From contig JAZLCA010000034.1 of NCBI GenBank assembly GCA_045613985.1, positions 1 to 20,532 of the forward strand: a DNA stretch of 20,532 bases, read 5' to 3'. The position numbers and the translations under genes were made by a program. The number at the start of each line of letters is the position of its first letter. The first letter of the stretch is position 1. The notes below the pieces were generated by a model. It was not told the origin of the DNA, did no database searches, and was given only the letters and a program-made list of their open reading frames with translations. This document shows, in pieces, positions 6,032 to 12,856 of the stretch. The DNA is from SIG644 sp045613985. GTDB taxonomy: Bacteria; Bacillota; Clostridia; Oscillospirales; CAG-272.

Positions 6032-8787
6032 ATCTTTTCTCTTCCTTCGTTGTATATGCTCGTATGAACCAAGCAGTATCGATCGGTGTACCCCACCGCT
6101 CCATAGCCGGTCCAAATGCAGGGTTCCTTGTAAAAATGTCCCGGGCCAACCGCCCAAAGCTCGCCCCCCGTATGATGATGGGGACCTAACAGATTTCGCA
6201 GGTTGTTGACCAGCGTCAGACGAACGGTATTATCGCCCGCCTGCAAATACGGCGAAAGATCCGCCTCGTATGGCCGCCACAACAACGTAGCCACCTCGTT
6301 TCCGTTGACGTTGATGCGAACGGCGTTGATGCCCGTTTTGTCAAACGCCAGAGCCAAGGCAGTATCGCCCTCGTCCAACGTCAGCGTTTTTTCCACCGTT
6401 AATTCTCCCGCGAAAAAGGGATACCCCTGCCGCTCGATATGAGAGAGAGATACCTCCTTGGTCGGCGCGGTGATGACGAATGGCCCGTCATAGAAGGCGG
6501 CATCGTGAGCGATCTCCTCAAAGCCTCCGTCCGTCCTTACGCCAAAGTCGCCGACAAGATACATGGCCTCGATCTCCATATCAAAGGTCAGCTTATTCTT
6601 CTCACTTTCAAACTGCTTAGCCTTTTGCATATTTTCATACACGGCCGGCGACTGCGCAAAACGCACCCGCGTTTCGATCACGTTCTCGCCGATATGCAAA
6701 AGTCCCGAAATATCCAATTTTTCGAAGGCGCGGTCGCGAAAATAACCGCACCGCTTGCTTGTATCCACAGGATTGCCATTGACCGTAATATCAAAAATTT
6801 CGGGCGTTTCGCAGGCAAGGTAGACCTGCGCGGGAACGTATTCGGTCTGCACGGTAAAGCGGCATCGCACATCCACAGGACGCCCCCATTCGAGCGCGCG
6901 CGAGCCAACGTTGAGAATATAGCCGTCGGTCTCCTGCAGTTGCCCGTCAAACCAGTAGTCGCAGACGTCCAGCGTCAAGGCGTTTTCGGTGCAATTCACC
7001 ACCTGCCACACGCCGTCAAGATCGATCGCGGGGAGGCTTGGGGCGTCGGTCACGGGAATGGGCGGCGTGCCGTCGTCCAGGATCAGCAGACTGCCCCACT
7101 TGGGAAAGGTATAGTTACCGCCAAACGGCACGGTGTCGCCCGTGACGGGATCGACGATACGTCCGCCGCAAGCGATGGTCGCGGGCTGCTCATTGTCGGT
7201 CGAGTTGACAAAATAGCGCAGCGTAACTCCTTCTGCGGGGTATTGGCGCATGGTGTAGGTCACCGCGGCATTGTCAATGATGGGATCGGGCGCAATTTCA
7301 TCTGCCGTCACAATACGGCCGCCGTTTTGCACAAATTCCCGCAACAATTCCTCGGTATGCGGCAGAAAAGCGATATGCGGGGGCAGGATAATCTTGGAAT
7401 AGCGCATCTTTCCGATGACGAGCGTGCTTCCCTCCACCCGTCCGTGACGTTCCATCAGGATTTCGTCGCCCAAATGATACAGAATGTGCTTTTCGTCCAG
7501 CGTCCGCATAACAGCGAGCAACGCTTGATTGTAATCGCTCATTCCTTCGCAGGGGCCGTCGTCGTAGCAGATCCACGCAGACGTCTGGGTGTGCATAACC
7601 AGAGTATCCACCCGAATCTCGCCTTCGCAAAGCAACATACCGATACGGCTCATGGCATCGTTGAATTGCTTATAATCCGCCCACCAAGGCTGTTGGCAAT
7701 ACATGGCAGGGGGATAGTCGCGCTTGCGAATGCCCCGCAAGGAGTATCCCTCCAAATGCTGGCACAAGAGGTTGACGCCCCGCACCATCATCCATTCGTA
7801 GTTGCGCTTGAGCTCGTCGTGTCCTACGTTGTGACCGCACAGAGCAAACGTTTCCGACAGGATCTGCTTTTTGCCCGTTTGGGCAGCGGCGGAGCAAAGC
7901 TGAGCCATCGTCAGACAATCGTAAATGGGACGACACAGCCAGTCCATGCCGGGGATGGTAAAATATTCGTAATGCGGCATACAGGCGCCGTTGGAGGTCA
8001 GCTGGGCGTGAAAAGTCTCCTCCAAGACCATATGGCCGGTAAAGCCAAGGCCACGCGAGGTGCAGTAATCATAGATCTGCTTCATGAAGTTTTTCGAGAA
8101 CAGCTCAGTAACCAGCTTCCAGAAGCGCATTCGGGTGGTTTGATAATCCCCCGTTGCCTCAAACAGCTCATTCAGTCGAGGACAAAGCGCGTCACCATAA
8201 GCCGCCTCGTATTCGTCGGGAAGGATAAAGCTCCACGGAATACCGTCGCGGGAAATCTGCGGCTCGTCGGTGAAAAAGCCGGCAAGTGAGGTGCCGTATT
8301 TTTGGTAATATGGCTCGTAGATCTCACGAATAAAATCCGCGATCACGTCCCCGTCCAGCGTGTCAACGTAAAAAGGATTGACGTCGTAATAAAAACAATA
8401 TTCTCCGATATGGCAAAGGATGCGATCCTTTTCCACTTTGCCGTCCACGTCGCAGAATTTGCGGCGACGCAGATATTTCTGCTGATATTTCAATCCCTTG
8501 CCGTTGACAAGACCGCCGCCAAAGCCCGAAGGCCAGCCGTTTTCATCGTAGGCCCAAGCGTACATACCACGCTCTTTTGCCTCTTTGACGCAGGCGGTGA
8601 CGTTGTCAAACCATTCTTCTCCCATATATTCCGTTTGCAAGCCCCCACGGGCGTGCATGAAAAAGCCGCCAATGCCCGCGCGGTCCATCCGATCGATCTG
8701 ACGGCAGGTTTCAGGCACGCTCAATCGCTCATTCCAAGACCAAAAAGGCACGGGGCGATATTTGTTGTCGATACGCTTGACGTCCAT
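6028..8787 (-). CDS. Large GH106-like glycoside hydrolase, cytoplasmic
   Basis: 919 residues without a signal peptide. The N-terminal region (PFWSWNERL, IDRMDRAGIGGFFMHARGG, AWAYDENGWPSGFGGG at about residues 14-91) is characteristic of the GH106/alpha-L-rhamnosidase-like group of TIM-barrel hydrolases. FFTDEPQ (171-177) gives a strong catalytic-acid candidate, E175; GHMVLEE and ILSETFALCG further along supply more acidic residues. Around residues 400-540 a GATase-like Rossmann region follows (KIILPPHIAFLPHTEELLREFVQNGGRIVTADE), then beta-sandwich domains like those of GH2-type enzymes to the end. The start at 8787 is chosen because AAAGGAGAGCC precedes it. It lies 25 nt after rsmA, and its stop overlaps the next start as ATGA, so a glycosidase is embedded between two rRNA methyltransferases. 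Hydrolase is confident; rhamnosidase specificity is a guess. Confidence 0.88.
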   Translation of the reverse strand: MDVKRIDNKYRPVPFWSWNERLSVPETCRQIDRMDRAGIGGFFMHARGGLQTEYMGEEWFDNVTACVKEAKERGMYAWAYDENGWPSGFGGGLVNGKGLKYQQKYLRRRKFCDVDGKVEKDRILCHIGEYCFYYDVNPFYVDTLDGDVIADFIREIYEPYYQKYGTSLAGFFTDEPQISRDGIPWSFILPDEYEAAYGDALCPRLNELFEATGDYQTTRMRFWKLVTELFSKNFMKQIYDYCTSRGLGFTGHMVLEETFHAQLTSNGACMPHYEYFTIPGMDWLCRPIYDCLTMAQLCSAAAQTGKKQILSETFALCGHNVGHDELKRNYEWMMVRGVNLLCQHLEGYSLRGIRKRDYPPAMYCQQPWWADYKQFNDAMSRIGMLLCEGEIRVDTLVMHTQTSAWICYDDGPCEGMSDYNQALLAVMRTLDEKHILYHLGDEILMERHGRVEGSTLVIGKMRYSKIILPPHIAFLPHTEELLREFVQNGGRIVTADEIAPDPIIDNAAVTYTMRQYPAEGVTLRYFVNSTDNEQPATIACGGRIVDPVTGDTVPFGGNYTFPKWGSLLILDDGTPPIPVTDAPSLPAIDLDGVWQVVNCTENALTLDVCDYWFDGQLQETDGYILNVGSRALEWGRPVDVRCRFTVQTEYVPAQVYLACETPEIFDITVNGNPVDTSKRCGYFRDRAFEKLDISGLLHIGENVIETRVRFAQSPAVYENMQKAKQFESEKNKLTFDMEIEAMYLVGDFGVRTDGGFEEIAHDAAFYDGPFVITAPTKEVSLSHIERQGYPFFAGELTVEKTLTLDEGDTALALAFDKTGINAVRINVNGNEVATLLWRPYEADLSPYLQAGDNTVRLTLVNNLRNLLGPHHHTGGELWAVGPGHFYKEPCIWTGYGAVGYTDRYCLVHTSIYNEGREKI

Positions 8788-8812
8788 GCGGCTCTCCTTT
8801 CGGATACACAGA

Positions 8813-9685
8813 TTATTTTTTGCTTTGAATGGCCGCGCCGATGGCATCGGACAAGGCCACGAACTCTCCAATGCTCAATTTTTCGCCGCGAATGTCAGCT
8901 CGGTGACCGCAGGCGACAATGATGTCGGTCAGCTCTTCTTTGGTCAGCTCGGGGAAACCGGCAGACAGAGCGTTGGACAGCGTTTTGCGGCGCTGTTCGA
9001 AGGCCGCCTTGATGGTGCGGAACATCAGAGCCTCATCGGCGGGATGATAGGGGCGCTCCTTGTACAGACGGATGCGCACCACGGTCGAATCCACCTTAGG
9101 CGCGGGAACGAAGCGGTCCGCAGGCACCTTGAACAAGGCCTCGGCCTGACCGTAATAAGCCAGCACCGCCGTGATGGCACCGTATTCCGACTTACCCGCC
9201 TTGGCGCACAGTCTGTCTGCCACCTCGGACTGGATCATGATGGTAATATTCTCAAACGGAAGACCGCTCTCAAGCAGCTTCATGAGGATGGGGGTGGTGA
9301 TATAGTAAGGCAGGTTGGCGCAGACCGAGACGGGACCGCGCTCAAAATCCTCGGCCAGAATGGCGGCAAGATCCGCCTTCATGACGTCCTCATTGATCAC
9401 CTTAAAATGGTGATATTCCCCCATGGTGAAGGACAAAACGGGAATGAGTCCCTTGTCGATCTCGAGCGCCACCACCTTGGGATAGCGTTCGGCCAGTGCC
9501 CAAGAAAGTGTGCCGATGCCGGGACCGATCTCCAGAATGGTAGAACGGGCATCGTCACAGCAGCCGTCGGCAATGTCCTCAACGACGCCGCGGTCCGTCA
9601 AAAAATTCTGCCCCAGCTCCTTTTTGAAGTTGAGGTGAAACATATTCATAATGTGCTTGATCTCGCGAATATCACAAAGGTTCAT
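8813..9685 (-). CDS. rsmA: 16S rRNA (A1518/A1519-N6)-dimethyltransferase RsmA (KsgA)
   Basis: 290 residues, the normal family length. It dimethylates two adjacent adenosines in the loop of helix 45 near the 3' end of 16S rRNA during late 30S assembly. Motifs seen: GQNFL at 25-29, the SAM-binding LEIGPGIGTL at 51-60, ALEID at 73-77 and the catalytic NLPYYITTPI at 124-133. The start at 9685 (MNLCDIREIKHIM) matches the usual family N-terminus and has AAGGG upstream; the ATG at 9706 lacks a ribosome binding site. First gene of a three-gene unit, from a promoter with a 17-bp spacer at 9720-9748. Confidence 0.96.
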   Translation of the reverse strand: MNLCDIREIKHIMNMFHLNFKKELGQNFLTDRGVVEDIADGCCDDARSTILEIGPGIGTLSWALAERYPKVVALEIDKGLIPVLSFTMGEYHHFKVINEDVMKADLAAILAEDFERGPVSVCANLPYYITTPILMKLLESGLPFENITIMIQSEVADRLCAKAGKSEYGAITAVLAYYGQAEALFKVPADRFVPAPKVDSTVVRIRLYKERPYHPADEALMFRTIKAAFEQRRKTLSNALSAGFPELTKEELTDIIVACGHRADIRGEKLSIGEFVALSDAIGAAIQSKK

Positions 9686-9719
9686 AATTTTTCCCTTCTT
9701 TTCGTCCATAGTTGAAATC

Positions 9720-9748
9720 AGTATATCACAACCGCCCAAAAAAATCAA
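9720..9748 (-). promoter_or_regulatory. Sigma-A promoter of rsmA operon
   Basis: On the minus strand, -35 TTGATT (9743-9748), a 17-nt spacer, and -10 TATACT (9720-9725). It lies about 35 nt upstream of the RsmA start codon. It is divergent from the tRNA-Thr promoter. Confidence 0.8.
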
Positions 9749-9818
9749 GCATTCCGCCCGCAATCCTCCCTCTCAATCAAAATTTTTATAAAAAACTTGT
9801 TTTTTACGAAAAAAAGAC

Positions 9819-9847
9819 TTGCTTTTTTGAAAATGGTATGTTATAAT
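9819..9847 (+). promoter_or_regulatory. Sigma-A promoter of tRNA-Thr
   Basis: -35 TTGCTT (9819-9824), 17-nt spacer, -10 TATAAT (9842-9847). The predicted transcription start is about 18 nt ahead of the mature tRNA 5' end. Confidence 0.85.
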
Positions 9848-9871
9848 ATCATGCGTTGAGCAATTCGCTCC

Positions 9872-9947
9872 GCTGGTGTGGCTCAGTTGGTAGAGCAGCT
9901 GATTCGTAATCAGCAGGTCGCCGGTTCGAGTCCGGCCATCAGCTCCA
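9872..9947 (+). tRNA. tRNA-Thr, anticodon CGU
   Basis: A complete cloverleaf. Acceptor arms GCTGGTG/CATCAGC pair with one G-U; the D-loop is GCTCAGTTGGTAGAGC; the anticodon stem GCTGA/TCAGC encloses loop TTCGTAA, giving anticodon CGT (reads ACG, threonine); the T arm is GCCGGTTCGAGTCCGGC. Discriminator T is at 9944 and the CCA tail is encoded (9945-9947). Own promoter upstream and terminator downstream make it a single-gene unit. Confidence 0.97.
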
Positions 9948-9948
9948 A

Positions 9949-9985
9949 AAAAGAGGTACTTCTTACGAAGTGCCTCTTTTGTTTT
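9949..9985 (+). terminator. Intrinsic terminator of tRNA-Thr
   Basis: A 14-bp stem with one U-G pair (9949-9962 with 9967-9980), loop TTAC, ending in TTTTGTTTT. It starts 2 nt after the encoded CCA. Confidence 0.88.
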
Positions 9986-10023
9986 CAAGCGGCACGTTCC
10001 GGCCGCGCAAGAGATCTAACAAT

Positions 10024-10064
10024 AAAAGACCGTCGGAGAGTCCTCTGCACTCCGACGGTCTTTT
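10024..10064 (-). terminator. Intrinsic terminator of the surface-protein gene
   Basis: Perfect 15-bp arms AAAAGACCGTCGGAG (10024-10038) and CTCCGACGGTCTTTT (10050-10064), 11-nt loop, T-rich on both strands. It lies 8 nt beyond the stop of the minus-strand gene at 10072. It can also stop read-through from the tRNA side. Confidence 0.85.
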
Positions 10065-10071
10065 TATCTTA

Positions 10072-11160
10072 TTACTTATCTTCCTTCTTGTTCAGCGCAC
10101 TCACGCCAAGGCCGAATGCCAGAATCATGGCAACCGCAGCAGACAACGCGATGCTCGCACCGCATCCGCCCTTCTTGGGCTCCTCAACGGGAGGCTGCTC
10201 CTCCGGCTTCTCTTCGTCGATGGGCTCATCGGTGGGTTCATCGGTGGGTTCATCGGTGGGCTCATCGGTGGGCTCATCCACGGGAGGATTCGCCTCAAAA
10301 TCAGCAATGGCCTTCTCACATCTTTCCAGCTTTTCCAATGCAGCCGCAGGAACGAGTGCCTTCGCCTCATCGCTCAGCTTGTCATACATGGATCTGCAGC
10401 TGATGACCTTCAGCTTAAGATCCTCGTAGTTTTCCGCTGTAATCTCGTCCGTCTCGTTGATCTTTTTGACAAACTTATCAACGGACTTTTGCAATGCTTC
10501 TTGCTTGCGGATTTCTTCTTCCACAGCCTGACGGTCGGACAGGCAAATGTTATCCAGCTTCAGGACGATATCGCCGGCCTTATCATTGACCATAAAGAAA
10601 CGCAGATAGTTGATGTTGGAAGGATCCAACTGTCCCGCCAGATGCTCTTTACCCGCAGTAGTACCGGACTCGCGGACGGTTCCCGAGCTCAGAGGCAAAA
10701 CGATGTGGTTCCAACCAACGGCCAGCTCCTCGCCCATGTGGCAATCACGGATTTGGGAGAGCTGCCAGGAGATTTCCTGATAATCGCACGTACCGGACGA
10801 GGTGATCTCAAAGCCGGAGTTTTTGCCTGCACCGAAAAACAGATCGAAAATGGCCAGGTCAGACACATACAAATCGAACTCCAATGTGTCGTAGCCGGTG
10901 CCGTCGACAGGCTCAGGCGGCAACATCTCGTTGACCTTACCGTCACCGACCTCCAAAACCAAACAACCCTCGCCTTCCTGCGCGTCATCGGCGCTAACGG
11001 AATAGCTGTTGCTACCTCCGGGAATGGCGTCGCAGCTGAAAATCTGCAAATAAGAAATGTCACTGTCCTCATCGGTCCAGGTCAGATACTCTGCACCGAC
11101 TGTCAGCATCGCAGCCAGCATCATCACGGCTACCATGCAAAGCGCTACCAATTTTTTCAT
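10072..11160 (-). CDS. Secreted surface protein: beta-sandwich domain, helical domain, DEPT repeats, C-terminal anchor
   Basis: 362 residues. Residues 1-23 are a Sec signal peptide (MKKLVALCMVAVMMLAAMLTVGA). Residues about 24-210 look like a jelly-roll carbohydrate-binding-type beta-sandwich (YDTLEFDLYVS, WNHIVLPLSS, NYLRFFMVN, DIVLKLDNI). Residues about 215-290 are helical with the module ITAENYEDLKLKV...YDKLSDEAKALV, recurrent in clostridial surface proteins. DEPT repeats and a Pro/Glu-rich spacer follow. The end is KKGGCGASIALS..., a hydrophobic helix and KKEDK, which resembles a membrane-anchoring or sorting tail but is not LPXTG. The start is fixed by AGGAGG 7 nt upstream. A single-gene unit between its own promoter and terminator. 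The ligand is unknown; binding of cell-wall or dietary glycan is only a guess. Confidence 0.85.
   Translation of the reverse strand: MKKLVALCMVAVMMLAAMLTVGAEYLTWTDEDSDISYLQIFSCDAIPGGSNSYSVSADDAQEGEGCLVLEVGDGKVNEMLPPEPVDGTGYDTLEFDLYVSDLAIFDLFFGAGKNSGFEITSSGTCDYQEISWQLSQIRDCHMGEELAVGWNHIVLPLSSGTVRESGTTAGKEHLAGQLDPSNINYLRFFMVNDKAGDIVLKLDNICLSDRQAVEEEIRKQEALQKSVDKFVKKINETDEITAENYEDLKLKVISCRSMYDKLSDEAKALVPAAALEKLERCEKAIADFEANPPVDEPTDEPTDEPTDEPTDEPIDEEKPEEQPPVEEPKKGGCGASIALSAAVAMILAFGLGVSALNKKEDK
10221..10280 (-). repeat. 12-bp tandem repeat encoding (DEPT)n
   Basis: Five units of a 12-bp motif (plus strand TGGGYTCATCGG, last unit ending CA) run head to tail in frame. They encode four DEPT units and DEPI. 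Neighbouring copies differ only by C/T at one position, so replication slippage could change spacer length without breaking the reading frame. Confidence 0.9.
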
Positions 11161-11196
11161 TTCCGTTCCTCCTGTATATATAAGTAAAACGTAAGG

Positions 11197-11230
11197 TACA
11201 CCGTACCTGTTTTTATTATATCACGGTGTA
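11197..11230. promoter_or_regulatory. Inverted repeat flanking the -10 box, candidate operator
   Basis: TACACCGT (11197-11204) and ACGGTGTA (11223-11230) are perfect 8-bp inverted repeats 18 nt apart that straddle the -10 hexamer. The inner copy also lies inside a second palindrome, AGGTAC-ACC-GTACCT (11194-11208), around the expected transcription start. The position suits a repressor site; a start-proximal RNA hairpin is the alternative. Confidence 0.4.
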
Positions 11231-11243
11231 TTTTGATTCGCAA
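11215..11243 (-). promoter_or_regulatory. Sigma-A promoter of the surface-protein gene
   Basis: On the minus strand, -35 TTGCGA (11238-11243), 17-nt spacer, -10 TATAAT (11215-11220). The leader to the ATG at 11160 is about 48 nt. Confidence 0.8.
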
Positions 11244-11246
11244 TAG

Positions 11247-11278
11247 AAAGACGGCAAAAAAATCCTTTTGCCGTCTTT
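11247..11278 (-). terminator. Intrinsic terminator of the UroD-lysozyme operon
   Basis: Perfect 13-bp arms (11247-11259 and 11266-11278) with core GACGGC/GCCGTC and a 6-nt loop, 46 nt beyond the lysozyme stop. The U-run is stronger on the plus strand (TTTTTT), but the only gene ending nearby is the minus-strand lysozyme. It directly abuts the -35 of the surface-protein promoter. Confidence 0.65.
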
Positions 11279-11324
11279 TTTGTCGTATATCAATAAGTTT
11301 CAACGCTCTCTTTTGAGCATAATG

Positions 11325-12836
11325 TCAAGGTTTTTTCCCCTCACCGAAGCCATTATAGCCCAAGTTTTTTATGATGGCGGGATAATCCTTGTAGGCATAA
11401 TTAAAATCGAAGGTCAAGCGGTCGGACACGGAGGGGATTTTTCCCGTGCAGGTATACTGCCACATTCCCAACTGCTCACCGTATTTTTCGCTGTTCCACT
11501 CAAAGGGGCCCTCCCCCGCAGGATAGCGGGCATACCAAAGGTCGAACAGGAAGGTCACCTTGTCGTTTTGCAGGCGGTTGACCAGCCAGTTGTTGTTGGT
11601 ATACAGTGCGCCGAACCAGCGTTTTTCCTGCAGAGCAGAAATAAACGTCACGCACAGATCGGTCACTTCTTTTCGGGACAGCGCATCAAACGAGGCATCC
11701 TCGATATCAAAATACACCGGATATTCCAACGTCTTGCCCTCCAGCCATTGCATCAGGAGAGCGGCATCTTGTGCCGTTTCCTCTGCTGTGAGCGAATAGG
11801 TATAGAAGTAAACACCGACGTCCAGCCCGGCCGCTTTAGCGGCCGCGTAGTCTTGCTCAAAGGTGGGCTCGATGCCGCCTTTGGCAACGCCGTCCTCGCC
11901 CGTGCGAGGCGACGATCCGATCTTGAGAATAACGAAATCAAAGCCGGCCGCTTTGATCGCCTCAAAATCCAAGGGGAGATACTGACCGCCGACGTATTCG
12001 TGGTTATACTTCGACACGTCAAGTCCGTGCGCCAAGGGCGTATCGCAAGCACCGTACGCGCCTTCGAACACGTCCGAATAGAACAGATAATCGCCGCGAT
12101 ACGTATAGTCGCACGCAAGGCAGGTGTACGTGTTGTACGCCGTGTTCTGGGCGGTCGTGGGGCCCATGATCTCGCAGGAGAAATCGTGCCCCCGCGGAGG
12201 GGTCCAATCCGAGGTATAGGACAGCGTACAGGTAGCACAGGAATATTTGGTGTAGCCCTGGGCGGTGCAGGTCGGGGCAACCGTCTGTACCGTCATCTCG
12301 TGAGAGAGAGGGCGGATTGTCTCGGCCCGATAGGAATAGCCGCAGGCACAGAGGTACTCGGTGTAGCCCTGGGCGGTGCAGGTGGGCACAACGGTGAATT
12401 TTTGGAAGGAATGGCCGACCGACGGCACCGTATCGGCAACGAAGGTATAACCGCATTCACAGCCGTACTCGGTATAGCCCTGCTCGGTGCAGGTCGGAGC
12501 GATCGTCTCCCCTGCGACGAGGGTATGTCCCGCCGGTGGTGTGGCGTTGGAAAGATACGCGTAGCCGCAGGCACACTCGTATCGCGTATAGCCTTGCTCG
12601 GCACAGGTCGGAGCGATCGTCTCGGCTTGCAGGTCGTGTCCGGTCGGGGCAACAATATTCTTTTTGTATTCCAGACCGCAATCGGCACAGACACATAAGG
12701 TGTAGCCTTCGGTGTCGCAATCGGGGACGACGTTCGTCTCGGTCAGATTAGTATGACGGCACTCGCCGCAGCCGATCAGGCAAACGAGGGCCGCGATGCA
12801 AAGGGCGGCCGTCAAAAAGCGAATGGTTCTGAGCAT
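11325..12836 (-). CDS. GH25 lysozyme lipoprotein with N-terminal Cys/His repeats
   Basis: 503 residues. A lipoprotein signal ends in lipobox LIGC (lipidated C23). Residues 25-250 are about six imperfect repeats of 36-38 residues. Residues 270-490 are a GH25 muramidase: HGLDVSKYN with D273, GVYFYTYS, the catalytic DIED at 377-380, LYTNNNWL and MWQYT. GH25 enzymes cleave the MurNAc-GlcNAc bond of peptidoglycan; lipidation would hold this one at the outer face of the cytoplasmic membrane. The start at 12836 is preferred because GAAAGGA lies 8 nt upstream and it gives a clean signal peptide. The in-frame ATG at 12860 overlaps the TGA of the upstream UroD-family gene as ATGA and would add eight residues; even with the later start the two genes are coupled by proximity. 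Domain call is certain, role in the cell is inferred. Confidence 0.93.
   Translation of the reverse strand: MLRTIRFLTAALCIAALVCLIGCGECRHTNLTETNVVPDCDTEGYTLCVCADCGLEYKKNIVAPTGHDLQAETIAPTCAEQGYTRYECACGYAYLSNATPPAGHTLVAGETIAPTCTEQGYTEYGCECGYTFVADTVPSVGHSFQKFTVVPTCTAQGYTEYLCACGYSYRAETIRPLSHEMTVQTVAPTCTAQGYTKYSCATCTLSYTSDWTPPRGHDFSCEIMGPTTAQNTAYNTYTCLACDYTYRGDYLFYSDVFEGAYGACDTPLAHGLDVSKYNHEYVGGQYLPLDFEAIKAAGFDFVILKIGSSPRTGEDGVAKGGIEPTFEQDYAAAKAAGLDVGVYFYTYSLTAEETAQDAALLMQWLEGKTLEYPVYFDIEDASFDALSRKEVTDLCVTFISALQEKRWFGALYTNNNWLVNRLQNDKVTFLFDLWYARYPAGEGPFEWNSEKYGEQLGMWQYTCTGKIPSVSDRLTFDFNYAYKDYPAIIKNLGYNGFGEGKKP
12087..12764 (-). repeat. Cys/His repeat array in the lysozyme lipoprotein
   Basis: Five clear repeats and one degenerate repeat of about 36-38 codons. 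The consensus is roughly APTCTxQGYTxYxCxCGYxY, a variable stretch, then GH. Most units keep the PTC cysteine, a C-x-C or C-x-x-C pair and a histidine, suggesting either metal binding or disulfides. The last unit has lost PTC (PTTAQ) and the final GH. Confidence 0.85.
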
Positions 12837-12856
12837 AACGGAAATCCTTTCTTCGG

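Noticed and set aside
6439..8289. Plus-strand open frame of 616 codons
   Set aside because: Antisense shadow of the GH106-like glycosidase; no ribosome binding site and no recognisable domain.
9773..9988. Minus-strand frame containing GRTRTGDLLITNQLLYQLSHTS, a phrase familiar from many database proteins
   Set aside because: It is the antisense translation of tRNA-Thr at 9872-9947, a well-known source of false hypothetical proteins.
9878..10429. Plus-strand frame beginning MAQLVEQLIRNQQVAGSSPA
   Set aside because: It is the sense translation of the same tRNA gene running on through the antisense of the surface protein; its repeated GSSV residues come from the DEPT minisatellite.
12087..12764. 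Tandem repeats considered as a CRISPR-like array
   Set aside because: They are imperfect in-frame protein repeats with conserved Cys and His codons, not identical DNA repeats with variable spacers.
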